Part shown: one piece after another, positions 1 to 8,608 of the stretch | Layout: each line of letters begins with the position of its first letter | Position numbering within the stretch: position 1 is the first letter of the stretch | DNA from: Sphingomonas sp. CBMAI 2297 | GTDB taxonomy: Bacteria > Pseudomonadota > Alphaproteobacteria > Sphingomonadales > Sphingomonadaceae | Assembly: GCF_029870595.1 (NCBI RefSeq) | Contig: NZ_JAPDIR010000012.1 | Location: forward strand, 78,990 to 142,989 | Direction of reading: 5' to 3' | Length of the DNA: 64,000 nt | The notes under the pieces: model-generated | What the model saw: the letters and a program-made list of their open reading frames with translations, nothing else | What the model was told of the DNA's origin: nothing | Database searches by the model: none | Made by a program: the position numbers and the translations under genes

Positions 1-36
1 AGCGGGACCCCGGGTCAGGCCCGGGGTGACGGATCC
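1..36. repeat. Partial dispersed palindromic repeat
   Basis: The left edge holds a GC-rich dyad in which ccccgggt pairs roughly with cccggggt and which ends in ggtgacgg. It resembles one arm of the longer inverted-repeat elements near 18.8 and 24.9 kb. The window edge probably cuts it. It has no coding potential. Confidence 0.5.
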
Positions 37-57
37 AGGGACGCCTGGTCGAGCCCC

Positions 58-231
58 TCAGACCTCCTCGACCGGCGCGGCCGGGCCGTTCTTCAGGATC
101 GATTCGATCGCGTTCCGCGCGTTGGCCTTGCTGGAATAGCCCTCGGTCCAGAAGATTATCTCGCTGTTATACTTGAACTTCGCGACATACTCGCCGGCCT
201 TGTTCTGCTCGATCACGAACTTGTGTGCCAT
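58..231 (-). CDS. DUF1508 (YegP-like) small protein
   Basis: A 57-residue protein beginning MAHKFVIEQNKAGEY and ending PAAPVEEV. It spans one DUF1508/YegP repeat: a beta hairpin (FVIEQ, EYVAKFKYN), the EIIFWTEGYSSKANARNAIESI segment and a short acidic tail. Most of this family have one or two such repeats and unknown function; some are linked to stress conditions. It lies 34 bp downstream of the FAD oxidoreductase on the same strand. The gene runs from an ATG at 231 to a TGA at 58-60. A perfect 16-bp palindrome sits just upstream at 255-270. The family call rests on the residue pattern alone. Confidence 0.8.
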   Translation of the reverse strand: MAHKFVIEQNKAGEYVAKFKYNSEIIFWTEGYSSKANARNAIESILKNGPAAPVEEV

Positions 232-254
232 TGGCTTTCTCCCGAACTCGAACG

Positions 255-270
255 GCTAACCCGGGTTAGC
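255..270. promoter_or_regulatory. Perfect 16-bp palindrome GCTAACCCGGGTTAGC
   Basis: This perfect dyad overlaps the TAA stop codon of the FAD oxidoreductase (266-268) and lies 24 bp upstream of the DUF1508 start codon. As RNA it would form a six-pair stem with a CCGG loop and no following T run, so it is a poor terminator. It could be an operator for the small gene. The role is inferred only from symmetry and position. Confidence 0.35.
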
Positions 271-1345
271 TTCCGAAACGTGCAGGCGAATAGGGGGCCG
301 GGTCAATAGCCGCGACCGCCGGATCGGGCATGGTGCCGAGCAGCAGCGCCGAAGCGAGCTTCGCGGCCGCCGGCGCGGTCTGGATGCCGAAGCCGCCCTG
401 GCCGGCGCACCAGAAAAAGCCCGGCACCGCCGCGTCGAAGCCATAGACCGGCAGGCGATCGGGAGCGAAGGTCCTGAGGCCGGCCCATTTGTGCTCGAGC
501 CTCTCCACCCGCCAGTCGACGACGTGCTCGAACCGGTCGATCGCGGTGGCGACGTCGATATCCTCGGGCTGCGCGTCGCAGGGCGGCGTCGCGATCTCGT
601 CGTGCGGGCTCAGCCAGATCCGGCCGCCGGCTTCCGGCTTCCAGTAGAAGCTGCCGCCGATATGCGCGACCATCGCGCTGCCGGGCGCGGGCGCGGGATC
701 GGTCTTCAGCTGCATGATCGTGCGGCGATAGGGCCGGATGCCGAGCGGCCGCGCCCCGGCCATCTCCGCCACCGGATCGGCCCAGGCACCGGCGGCATCG
801 ACCAGCACCGCCGCCGCGAAGCTGCCCGCGCGGGTCTCGAGCCGCCATGCGCCGCCCTCGCGCCGCGCGGAGACCAGGGCGGCATGCGTCAGCAACTCCG
901 CCCCTGCCCGCTTCGCCGCCGCCAGCATGTCGCCGTGCAGGCCGCCGACATCGATATATTCGCAGCTCGGCTCGAGCACGCCGAGCGTCCATTCCGCGCG
1001 CAGGCCCGGGATCAGCGCCCGGGGATCGACCGGGCGCAGCTCCACGCCGGTGCCTTCGAACTCGGCCAGGAACGCCGCGATCGCCGCCGCCTCGTCGGCC
1101 CGGCCGATATGGACCGAGCCCATCGGCTCCAGATATTTGCCGAGCATCGGGCCCGAGGCGGTGGTGAGCGGCTGGATCGCCGGCCCGCCATAGCTTTCGG
1201 ACCAGAAGGCGGCCGAGCGGCCCGTCGCGTGACAGCCGGCGCGCTCCTCCGCCTCGAGCAGCAGCACGCGCGCATGCGGCGCGAGCTCGGCCGCCAAGCT
1301 GGCACCGGCGATGCCGGCGCCCACGATCGCTACGTCATGGGCCAT
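266..1345 (-). CDS. FAD-dependent oxidoreductase (DAO family)
   Basis: A 359-residue protein with the Rossmann dinucleotide motif GAGIAGA near residues 8-14, followed by an acidic residue at the end of the second strand (LLLEAE), as in D-amino-acid oxidase / glycine oxidase-like flavoenzymes. The C-terminal GxGGxG-type segment (CAGQGGFGIQTAPAAA) closes the FAD site. It probably oxidises an amine or amino acid; the substrate cannot be read from sequence. Its start shares one base (TGATG) with the stop of the upstream hydrolase at 1345, so the two are probably co-translated. Length fits the family. Confidence 0.85.
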   Translation of the reverse strand: MAHDVAIVGAGIAGASLAAELAPHARVLLLEAEERAGCHATGRSAAFWSESYGGPAIQPLTTASGPMLGKYLEPMGSVHIGRADEAAAIAAFLAEFEGTGVELRPVDPRALIPGLRAEWTLGVLEPSCEYIDVGGLHGDMLAAAKRAGAELLTHAALVSARREGGAWRLETRAGSFAAAVLVDAAGAWADPVAEMAGARPLGIRPYRRTIMQLKTDPAPAPGSAMVAHIGGSFYWKPEAGGRIWLSPHDEIATPPCDAQPEDIDVATAIDRFEHVVDWRVERLEHKWAGLRTFAPDRLPVYGFDAAVPGFFWCAGQGGFGIQTAPAAAKLASALLLGTMPDPAVAAIDPAPYSPARFGS

Positions 1346-2289
1346 CAGCGCCGCTGGGCGCGGGCGGCGAGGAAGAGGTCGATCTCGCCGATCGCGCGAT
1401 TGCGGACCCTGTCCTCCTCGCGCAGGATCTCATGCGCGCTTTCCTTGCCGAAAGTGACGATGCGAGCATCGGGCAGCCTGGGCACGATCCGGAGCGCCGC
1501 CTTCGCATCGACCAGCCCGTCCGCCTTGGCGACCAGGGCGAGCACCGGCACCGGCATCTTGCGGAGCTTCGGATCGCCGGCCAGCTCGCGCATCGACTTG
1601 AACGCCTGGATCAGCCAGCGCCAGCTCGGCGGGCCGGTGACGATGGCGGGATCGTGCTGCTGCCACCAGATCTCGTCGGCATAGCGATCGGGATCATGGG
1701 TGAGCAGGTTGGCGCGAGTCTCGGTGGTGTAGGGCTTCTCGTTGCTCTTCCAGGCCGGCCGGGTGCTGTCGCCCACGCCGCCCAGGATGCGCGCGGCCCG
1801 CTCGGCAAAGGGCCCCAGCGCGCTCTTCACGCCCAGCATCGGCGCCACGATCACCGCGGCATCGGGCCGGATCGCGCCCTCGACCAGGCCGCGCAGCACC
1901 AGATGGCCGCCCATCGAATGGCCCATCACTACATGCGGGCCGGGCGTCGCCGCCTCCCAGTCCGCGTAAAAGGCGCGCAGGTCGGCGATGAAGCTGTCGA
2001 AGCTGTCGATGTCGCCGCAATTGGCCGCGGCGGTCAGCCGGCCCGAGCCGCCCTGGCCGCGCCAGTCGAACGAAGTGATCGTCCAGCCCTGGTCGTGCCA
2101 GTGGCGGAAGGCCTCGAGATATTTCTCGAAGATGTCGCCCCGGCCGCCCTGGAACAGGATCGAGCCGCGCGGCGTGGGGGTCTCGGCGGACCAGGCGAAG
2201 GCGCGCAACTGCCAGCCATCGGGGGCCGTCCAGTGATGGACCTTGGCTCCAACGGGGATGGTGCGGCGGGGATCCGGGTTTTCACGCAT
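1345..2289 (-). CDS. Alpha/beta hydrolase, monoacylglycerol-lipase-like
   Basis: A 314-residue serine hydrolase of the Hydrolase_4 type. The nucleophile elbow GHSMGG places the catalytic Ser near residue 125; the preceding DWRGQGGSGR (about 75-84) is the oxyanion-side loop typical of lysophospholipase / monoglyceride lipases. A His near the C terminus (SAHEIL) fits the third triad position. There is no signal peptide, so it should be cytoplasmic. It is transcribed leftward, divergent from cpaA with 49 bp between start codons, and coupled to the FAD oxidoreductase by a one-base overlap. The natural substrate is unknown. Confidence 0.85.
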   Translation of the reverse strand: MRENPDPRRTIPVGAKVHHWTAPDGWQLRAFAWSAETPTPRGSILFQGGRGDIFEKYLEAFRHWHDQGWTITSFDWRGQGGSGRLTAAANCGDIDSFDSFIADLRAFYADWEAATPGPHVVMGHSMGGHLVLRGLVEGAIRPDAAVIVAPMLGVKSALGPFAERAARILGGVGDSTRPAWKSNEKPYTTETRANLLTHDPDRYADEIWWQQHDPAIVTGPPSWRWLIQAFKSMRELAGDPKLRKMPVPVLALVAKADGLVDAKAALRIVPRLPDARIVTFGKESAHEILREEDRVRNRAIGEIDLFLAARAQRR

Positions 2290-2338
2290 GGGGCTTGGTT
2301 ACGTTTTGATAAGCCGTCCCGTCTAGGACTTTGGCGAC

Positions 2339-2812
2339 ATGGGGGATGTGTTCGTCACTTTGCTGCTCGTGGCACTTGCGCTGCTGCTCGTCTCGGCGGG
2401 CATCCAGGATGCGCGCACGCGCGAGATCGCCAACTGGAAGAATGCCGCCATCGCGCTGATGGCGCCGCTCTGGTGGTGGGCGAACGGGCTGGCGCTGTGG
2501 CCGGACGTGGCGATGCAGGCCGGCGTTGCCGGGCTCGTCTTCGCCTTCTTCCTCGGCGCCTTCGCGCTGGGGCAGATGGGCGGCGGCGACGTGAAGATGA
2601 TCGGGGCGCTCGCCCTGTGGCTGCCGGTGCAGCCGCTGGTGTGGATGCTCGTGCTGATGTCGCTGATCGGCGGTGGGCTCACGCTCCTGATGGTGATCGA
2701 GAAGCGGCTGCGCCGCGACGCGGGGGGGCCGCTGGAGATCCCCTATGGCGTCGCCATCGCGATCGCCGCGCTGCTGGTTCTTCGCGAACCCATTTTTAAC
2801 CAGTTCGGGTGA
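2339..2812 (+). CDS. cpaA: Prepilin peptidase CpaA/TadV (A24 family)
   Basis: A 157-residue membrane aspartic peptidase that would process Flp-type prepilins and pseudopilins at the inner membrane. The two expected catalytic aspartates are visible: D24 in GIQDARTREI and D84 in the GxGD-type motif GGGDVKM. Hydrophobic segments surround both. It lacks the N-terminal methylase domain of PilD, as is usual for CpaA/TadV. It is the first gene of the pilus block; cpaB follows after 60 bp. No flp/pilA pilin gene adjoins it on either side, although in Caulobacter pilA precedes cpaA. Confidence 0.93.
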   Translation: MGDVFVTLLLVALALLLVSAGIQDARTREIANWKNAAIALMAPLWWWANGLALWPDVAMQAGVAGLVFAFFLGAFALGQMGGGDVKMIGALALWLPVQPLVWMLVLMSLIGGGLTLLMVIEKRLRRDAGGPLEIPYGVAIAIAALLVLREPIFNQFG

Positions 2813-2872
2813 ATAATTAACGCTGGCGCAACCACATAGGCCGGCGCTTTTGAGAAGGCTTGGAATAGCGAA

Positions 2873-3904
2873 ATGGATGCACGCAAGCTGATCCTGCTCG
2901 TCGGTGCGCTCGTCGTGGCGGCCATCACCGCGTTCATGGCGCGCAACCTGATGACCGGCGCCCCCGCGCCCCAGGCCGGCGCCGTGCCGGCGGCCGTCCA
3001 GCCGCAGAACACCACCGAAGTGCTCGTCGCCAAGCGCGAGCTGCCGGTGGGCACCATCCTCGATCCCCAGTCGCTCGAATTCCGCCCCTGGCCCAAGGAG
3101 CTGGTCGAGGGCGCCTATTTCGTGCGCAGCGAATCGGACCCGGCCAAGCTGGTCGGCACCGTGGTGCGCTTCCCGATCCCCGCCGGCCAGCCGGTGACGC
3201 AGGGCGCGCTGGTGAAGCCCGGCGACCGCGGCTTCCTCGCCGCCGCGCTCGGCGCTGGCATGCGCGCGGTGACCGTGCCCGTCTCGACTCAGAGCGCCGT
3301 CGCGGGCTTCGTCTTCCCGGGCGACCGCATCGACCTGATCCTCACCCAGTCGGTGAGCGGCGGCGGCGACGGCCCGGCGCTCAAGGCGTCGGAGACGGTG
3401 CTGCGCAACCTGCGCGTGCTCGCCACCGACCAGAAGACCGACAAGCAGACCGACGACAAGGGCAACACGATCGTCAACACCTATTCGACCGTCACGGTCG
3501 AGGCGACGCCCAAGATCGCCGAGAAGATCGCGGTGGCGCAGACCATCGGCACGCTCTCGCTCTCGCTGCGCTCGATCGCCGACAATCAGGGCGAGCTCGA
3601 GGACGCGATCGCGAACGGCGATGTCGAGGTGCCGAGCGATCCGAAGAAGGAAAAGGAAATGATCGCCAAGGTGGCGCGCGCGCCGCAGGACGGCGCGACC
3701 ACCTTCGCCACCGGTGCCGACGTGTCGCGCTTCCAGCGCAGCACCGTGCCGGCCAGGCCGCACGACATGGGCACGGCTGCCGCGCCCGGCGCCGCGCCCA
3801 CGCCCGGCCAAAGCTTTCCCGGCGCCGCGACTCCGCGCGGCCCGGTCGTGACCGTCGTTCGCGGCAATGCCGAGACCGCCGTTGCTCTGGGGGGCAAGAA
3901 CTGA
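2873..3904 (+). CDS. cpaB: Flp pilus assembly protein CpaB (RcpC)
   Basis: A 343-residue periplasmic protein with an N-terminal membrane segment (LILLVGALVVAAITAFMA), then a SAF-like domain at about 45-115 (AKRELPVGTIL, PIPAGQPVTQGALV) and the RcpC-type C-terminal region. In other tad systems CpaB/RcpC supports the secretin. It ends in a Pro/Ala/Gly-rich, probably disordered tail. It is followed one base later by cpaC (TGA at 3902-3904, ATG at 3906), consistent with one operon. Confidence 0.92.
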   Translation: MDARKLILLVGALVVAAITAFMARNLMTGAPAPQAGAVPAAVQPQNTTEVLVAKRELPVGTILDPQSLEFRPWPKELVEGAYFVRSESDPAKLVGTVVRFPIPAGQPVTQGALVKPGDRGFLAAALGAGMRAVTVPVSTQSAVAGFVFPGDRIDLILTQSVSGGGDGPALKASETVLRNLRVLATDQKTDKQTDDKGNTIVNTYSTVTVEATPKIAEKIAVAQTIGTLSLSLRSIADNQGELEDAIANGDVEVPSDPKKEKEMIAKVARAPQDGATTFATGADVSRFQRSTVPARPHDMGTAAAPGAAPTPGQSFPGAATPRGPVVTVVRGNAETAVALGGKN

Positions 3905-3905
3905 G

Positions 3906-5630
3906 ATGACTCGCAAGCTTCTTCTGAAGCGCTCGCTCGCCGCGATCGTGTCGACCGCGCTGGTCGGCGCGCCGGCGACCGGCTTCGCCCAGACCGCCAA
4001 GTCCAAGCGGCCCCACCCGGCCCGCACCAACGCGCCGGGCCGCACCAATGTGGGCGTCGCCAACCTGCCGCCGGGCACGCAGCGGCCGAGCGGCGAGATC
4101 CTGCTCTCGACCGGCCAGGGCGAGCTGATCACGCTGCCGGCCAACGTCGCCAATGTCTGGACCTCCAATCCGTCCGTCGCCGATGTCTATGTGAACAATC
4201 CGCGCCAGATCCATCTGTTCGGCAAGGATTTCGGCGAGGCGACGGTGTTCGCGACCAGCGCCTCGGGCGCGGTGGTCTTCTCCACCAACATCCGCGTGGC
4301 GCAGAACATCACTTCGATCGATCGCATGGTGAAGGTCGCCATGCCCGATGCGGACGTCCAGGTGACCACGGTCGGCCAGATCGCGGTGATCAACGGCACG
4401 GTGAAGTCGCCGCAGGACAGCGAGCAGGCGCAGCGCCTGGTCACCGGCCTGCTCAATCCCGGCGTCAACGTCAACGATCCCAATGCCCAGCTCAAGATCG
4501 CGGTGATCAACCGCCTGCGGACCGCCACGCCGCTGCAGGTGCAGCTGCAGGTGAAGTTCGCCGAGGTGAGCCGCAGCTTCGTCAAGAACATCGGCGTCAA
4601 CTTCACCACCAAGGATCCGACCGGCGGCTTCCAGTTCGGCATGGCCCAGGGCCGCAGCCCGGGCTCGTTCTCGGCGACCGACCTCGCCAAATATCCGACG
4701 GCGACGATGACCCAGAACGGCGTCACCATCACCGGCGCCTATGATCCCTCCACCGGCCGGTTCGTCAATCCGCGCGCCACCGGCCTGGCCGACATCACCC
4801 GCGGCTCGGACAACGCCACCATGGGCCTGGCCGGCAAGCTGTTCGGCCTCGACGTGCTCGCGGCGATCGATCTCGGCGAGACCATCGGCCAGGTGACCAC
4901 GCTCGCCAATCCGAACCTGACCGCGCAATCGGGCGAGACGGCGAACTTCCTCGCCGGCGGCGAGATCCCGATCCCGGTCGCGCAGGGCCTGGGCACCACT
5001 ACGGTGGAATATAAGCAGTACGGCATCAGCCTGGCCTTCACGCCGACGGTGCTGGCCGATGGCCGCATCTCGCTGCGCGTGCGCCCCGAAGTGTCGCAGC
5101 TGACCTCGGCCGGCGCGGTGCAGCTCAATGGCGTCACCATCCCCGCGCTCAGCACGCGCCGCAGCGAGACCACCGTCGAGCTCGGCTCGGGCGAGAGCAT
5201 GGTGGTCGGCGGGCTGCTGCAGAATTCGCAGAACAACTCGATCACCAAGACGCCGGGCCTGGGCGACGTGCCGATCCTGGGCGCGCTGTTCCGCTCGAAC
5301 GGCTTCCAGCGCAACGAGACCGAGCTGGTGATCGTGATCACCCCCTATCTGGTGAAGCCGGTCAACGCCAACCAGATCGTCCTGCCGACCGACGGCTACA
5401 AGGCGCCGAACGACTTCGACCGCGTCTTCCTGGGCGCCCTTTCCGGCAGCGGCAAGGGCGGCGACCGCCCCAAGCCGAGCATGGCGCCGACGGACGGCCA
5501 GCCCTCGGTGGGCGCCTATTCGCCCGCGCCGGCCGGCCAGGCCGCCGCGCCCGTCCAGGCGGCGCCCGCCCCGCAACCCAACCGCAAGCAGAAGAAGGGC
5601 GGCGCCGCAGCCCCCGGCTTCGGCTTCTGA
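3906..5630 (+). CDS. cpaC: Tad pilus secretin CpaC (RcpA)
   Basis: The outer-membrane secretin channel through which the Tad pilus passes. The 574-residue product has a signal peptide (MTRKLLLKRSLAAIVSTALVG), a pilus-secretin N domain (GELITLPANVANVWTSNPSVADV), a BON-like region and the C-terminal secretin homology domain with VGGLLQN and VPILGALFRSN motifs and the final ELVIVITPYLVKP strand. A Pro/Ala-rich tail follows. I chose the ATG at 3906 because it begins a clean signal peptide; the frame stays open further upstream, inside cpaB. Confidence 0.94.
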   Translation: MTRKLLLKRSLAAIVSTALVGAPATGFAQTAKSKRPHPARTNAPGRTNVGVANLPPGTQRPSGEILLSTGQGELITLPANVANVWTSNPSVADVYVNNPRQIHLFGKDFGEATVFATSASGAVVFSTNIRVAQNITSIDRMVKVAMPDADVQVTTVGQIAVINGTVKSPQDSEQAQRLVTGLLNPGVNVNDPNAQLKIAVINRLRTATPLQVQLQVKFAEVSRSFVKNIGVNFTTKDPTGGFQFGMAQGRSPGSFSATDLAKYPTATMTQNGVTITGAYDPSTGRFVNPRATGLADITRGSDNATMGLAGKLFGLDVLAAIDLGETIGQVTTLANPNLTAQSGETANFLAGGEIPIPVAQGLGTTTVEYKQYGISLAFTPTVLADGRISLRVRPEVSQLTSAGAVQLNGVTIPALSTRRSETTVELGSGESMVVGGLLQNSQNNSITKTPGLGDVPILGALFRSNGFQRNETELVIVITPYLVKPVNANQIVLPTDGYKAPNDFDRVFLGALSGSGKGGDRPKPSMAPTDGQPSVGAYSPAPAGQAAAPVQAAPAPQPNRKQKKGGAAAPGFGF

Positions 5631-5635
5631 CCCCG

Positions 5636-6283
5636 ATGCGACTGACGAGGAGATCGCCCGTGCTTCCGCGCTTCACTCCCCTGCTCGTCCCGGCGCTGCT
5701 GCTCGCCGGCTGCGGCACCTATAATGGCGGCGTGGAATCGATCCATCAGCCGATCGTCCAGCGCAGCGACTATGTGCTCGACCTGCAGACGACCGGCTAT
5801 TCCCTGGCGCCCGGCGAGAGCCAGCGCCTCGCCGGCTGGATGTCGGCCATGAGCCTGCGCTACGGCGATCGCGTCGCCATCGACGACGGCGCCGCCGGCG
5901 CCACCGGCCGCCGGGAAGTCGCCGCCGAGGCCGGCCGCTACGGCCTGATCCTCGCCGATCGCGCCCCGGTCACCGCCGGCCAGATCGCGCCGGGCACGAT
6001 CCGCGTGGTCGTCACCCGGATGACCGCCAATGTGCCGGGCTGCCCCGACAATTCGCGCCCCGCCGAATATACGTTCGAGGCGAGCACCAGCTCGAACTAT
6101 GGCTGCGCGACCAACAGCAATCTCGCCGCGATGGTCGCGGATCCGGCCGATCTGATCCGCGGCGCCGCGGGCTCGCCCACCGCCGATCCGATCAGCGCGT
6201 CCAAGGCCATCGGCGCGTTCCGCGCGGCGGTGCCCTCGGGCAGCGGCGGCAAGGTCGACGCCGGTTCGGGGAGCCCCAAGTGA
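5636..6283 (+). CDS. cpaD: Pilus assembly lipoprotein CpaD
   Basis: A 215-residue CpaD-family protein. The N terminus is a lipoprotein signal with lipobox LLAGC (Cys26). The body carries the family signature around GCPDNSRP and the downstream SNYGCATNSNLAAMVADPADLIRG stretch, ending in the typical ADPISASKAI segment. In characterised tad systems the lipoprotein helps the secretin assemble in the outer membrane. Its TGA overlaps the GTG start of cpaE (GTGA at 6280-6283), a strong sign of translational coupling. Confidence 0.92.
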   Translation: MRLTRRSPVLPRFTPLLVPALLLAGCGTYNGGVESIHQPIVQRSDYVLDLQTTGYSLAPGESQRLAGWMSAMSLRYGDRVAIDDGAAGATGRREVAAEAGRYGLILADRAPVTAGQIAPGTIRVVVTRMTANVPGCPDNSRPAEYTFEASTSSNYGCATNSNLAAMVADPADLIRGAAGSPTADPISASKAIGAFRAAVPSGSGGKVDAGSGSPK

Positions 6284-7572
6284 ACGCGCCTTTCAATCCC
6301 GCCCGCACCGGGCATCGCGATCCGTTCGTTGCGTTCGTCTGCGACGAGACGACGGCGGAGATCCTGCGCCCGATCGCGGTCGAGCTCGGCTGGTCGCCGG
6401 AAAAGGTCAACAAGGGCGGCCTGCGCAACGCGGTCCAGACCCTGTCGGTCTCGGCGAGCCCGAACATCCTGTTCGTCGATCTCTCCGAGAGCGGCGACCC
6501 GCTCAACGACATCAACGCGCTCGCCGAAGTCTGCGAGCCGGGCACGATCGTGATCGCGTCGGGCCAGGTGAACGACGTGCGCCTGTATCGCGACCTCGTC
6601 GCGAGCGGCATCCACGACTATCTGCTCAAGCCGCTGAACCCGGATGCGCTGCGCGATGCCTTCGCCCAGGCCCAGGCCGCGCTCAGCGCGCCCAAGCTGG
6701 CCGAGGCCGGCACCGATCGCCCGCATTGCGCGGTGGCGGTGATCGGCACGCGCGGCGGCGCCGGCGCCTCGACGCTCGCCACTTCGCTTGCCTGGCTGAT
6801 GGGCGAGCGCCTGGGCCGCAGCACCGCGCTGCTCGACCTCGACGTGCATTTCGGCACGGGCGCGCTCGCGCTCGACCTCGAGCCGGGCCGCGGCCTGACC
6901 GACGCGATCGAGAATCCCAGCCGCATCGACGGGCTGTTCATCGAGCGCGCAATGGTCCGCGCTTCGGACCGCCTCGCCGTGCTCAGCGCCGAAGCGCCGA
7001 TCCATTCGCCGATCATGACCGACGGCGCGGCCTTCTATCAGCTGCAGGAAGAGATCCGCACCGCCTTCGAATGCACGGTGGTCGACCTGCCGCGCTCGAT
7101 GCTGGTCAACCATCCGCACCTGATCACCGATGTGCAGGTGGCCGTGCTGGCGACCGAGCTGACGCTGGCTTCCGCGCGCGACGCGATCCGCATTCTCAGC
7201 TGGTTCAAGTCGAACGCGCCGCAGACCCAGGTGATCGTGGTCGCCAACAAGATCCAGCAGGCGGCAGTGCTCGAGATCAGCCGCAAGGACTTCGAGGGCT
7301 CGATCGAGCGCAAGATCGACTTCATGCTGCCCTTCGATGCCAAGCTCGCCTCGCAATCGGCCAAGCTGGGCAAGCCGCTCGCCGAAGTGGGCAAGGGCAA
7401 CAAGGGCATCGCTCCGCTCGTCGACCTCGCCCAGCGCATCGCCGGCATCGCCGATTCGGGCGCCGAGGATGCCGGCCCCGGCAAGGCGAAGGGCAAGAGC
7501 GACAAGCCCAAGGGCGGCGGCTCGCTGCTCGACAAGTTCAAGATGAGGATGCCGGTCAAGGCAAAGAAGTAA
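6280..7572 (+). CDS. cpaE: Pilus assembly ATPase CpaE (TadZ-like)
   Basis: A 430-residue protein with an N-terminal atypical receiver domain (residues about 10-130) and a MinD/ParA-type ATPase domain. The P-loop region reads TRGGAGASTLA, the variant normal in CpaE rather than the canonical KGGxGK. CpaE/TadZ localises the Tad machine to the cell pole. The start is GTG, overlapping the cpaD stop. The C-terminal tail is Lys-rich. The next gene in most tad loci is cpaF, but here only 51 non-coding bases separate cpaE from tadB. Confidence 0.93.
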   Translation: MNAPFNPARTGHRDPFVAFVCDETTAEILRPIAVELGWSPEKVNKGGLRNAVQTLSVSASPNILFVDLSESGDPLNDINALAEVCEPGTIVIASGQVNDVRLYRDLVASGIHDYLLKPLNPDALRDAFAQAQAALSAPKLAEAGTDRPHCAVAVIGTRGGAGASTLATSLAWLMGERLGRSTALLDLDVHFGTGALALDLEPGRGLTDAIENPSRIDGLFIERAMVRASDRLAVLSAEAPIHSPIMTDGAAFYQLQEEIRTAFECTVVDLPRSMLVNHPHLITDVQVAVLATELTLASARDAIRILSWFKSNAPQTQVIVVANKIQQAAVLEISRKDFEGSIERKIDFMLPFDAKLASQSAKLGKPLAEVGKGNKGIAPLVDLAQRIAGIADSGAEDAGPGKAKGKSDKPKGGGSLLDKFKMRMPVKAKK

Positions 7573-7623
7573 CCATTGCGCGGCTAGGCTGCGCGCAGGT
7601 TACGCAAGCGGAGTTGGTGCGGC

Positions 7624-8604
7624 GTGGAGATGCTGCCGGTATTGATGCTCGCTGGAGGCACTTTCGTGGTGCTCGCGCTGATGGTGCTCGCCTTTTCGGG
7701 CCCGTCGGCCGAGCGGGCGGGCGCGCGCCGGGTCAAGACGATGCGCGAGCGCCATGTGGTGAGCGCCGTCGGCGCCAACGCGATGGAGGCGCAGATGCGC
7801 CGCGTCGCCGCCGCCCGCGCCACGCGCATGGACGTCACCGCCGCGCGCTTCCTTCCCAATCCGGCGCTGCTCCAGAAGCGGCTCAGCATGACCGGCAAGC
7901 CCTGGACGCTCGGCCAGTATATGATGGTGAGCGCCGGGCTCACGCTGGTGCCCGCCGGGCTGATCATGCTCCAGGGCCTGCCGATCCTGCTGGGCCTGGG
8001 CGTCGGCCTGTTCCTGGGCGTCGGCCTGCCGCACTTCGTGGTCGGCTTCTTCATCAAGCGCCGCATCGCCCGGTTCACCGCCAAGTTTCCCGACGCGATC
8101 GAGCTGCTCGTGCGCGGGCTGCGCTCGGGCTTGCCGATCACCGAGACGATCGGCGTGGTCGGCCAGGAAGTCGACGGCCCGGTCGGCGAGGAATTCCGCG
8201 CGGTGAGCGACAAGATGAAGATCGGCAAGTCGCTCGACACCGCGCTGCAGGAAACCGCGGACCGGCTCGGTACGCCCGAATTCCAGTTCTTCACCATCAC
8301 CATCCAGATCCAGCGCGAGACCGGCGGCAACCTGGCCGAGACGCTGGCCAACCTGGCCGACGTGCTGCGCAAGCGCGCGCAGATGAAGCTGAAGATCAAG
8401 GCGATGTCGTCGGAATCCAAGGCATCGGCGCTGATCGTCGGCGCGCTGCCCTTCATCGTCTTCGCGCTCGTCTGGTTCATCAACAACAACTACATGGCCA
8501 ATTTCTTCGCGGATCAGCGCCTGATGATCGCCGGCGGCGGCGGCCTGCTCTGGATGGGCATCGGCGCCTTCATCATGGCCAAGATGGTCAATTTCGAGAT
8601 CTAG
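7624..8604 (+). CDS. tadB: Tad inner-membrane platform protein TadB (CpaG)
   Basis: A 326-residue GspF/TadB-family membrane protein. It has an N-terminal membrane anchor, paired hydrophobic segments around 100-140, the cytoplasmic T2SSF domain (KFPDAIELLVRGLRSGLPITE, ETGGNLAETLANLADVLRKR) and C-terminal membrane segments. TadB and TadC form the platform that the CpaF ATPase drives. The start used is GTG at 7624; an ATG two codons on (7630) is an equally good alternative. tadC starts four bases after its stop. Confidence 0.92.
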   Translation: MEMLPVLMLAGGTFVVLALMVLAFSGPSAERAGARRVKTMRERHVVSAVGANAMEAQMRRVAAARATRMDVTAARFLPNPALLQKRLSMTGKPWTLGQYMMVSAGLTLVPAGLIMLQGLPILLGLGVGLFLGVGLPHFVVGFFIKRRIARFTAKFPDAIELLVRGLRSGLPITETIGVVGQEVDGPVGEEFRAVSDKMKIGKSLDTALQETADRLGTPEFQFFTITIQIQRETGGNLAETLANLADVLRKRAQMKLKIKAMSSESKASALIVGALPFIVFALVWFINNNYMANFFADQRLMIAGGGGLLWMGIGAFIMAKMVNFEI

Positions 8605-8608
8605 CGGC

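Noticed and set aside
2282..4168. A 628-codon minus-strand frame across cpaA, cpaB and the start of cpaC
   Set aside because: It is low-complexity and antisense to three recognisable pilus genes.
7573..7623. A remnant of cpaF between cpaE and tadB
   Set aside because: The 51 bases show no similarity I can see to either end of CpaF in any frame.
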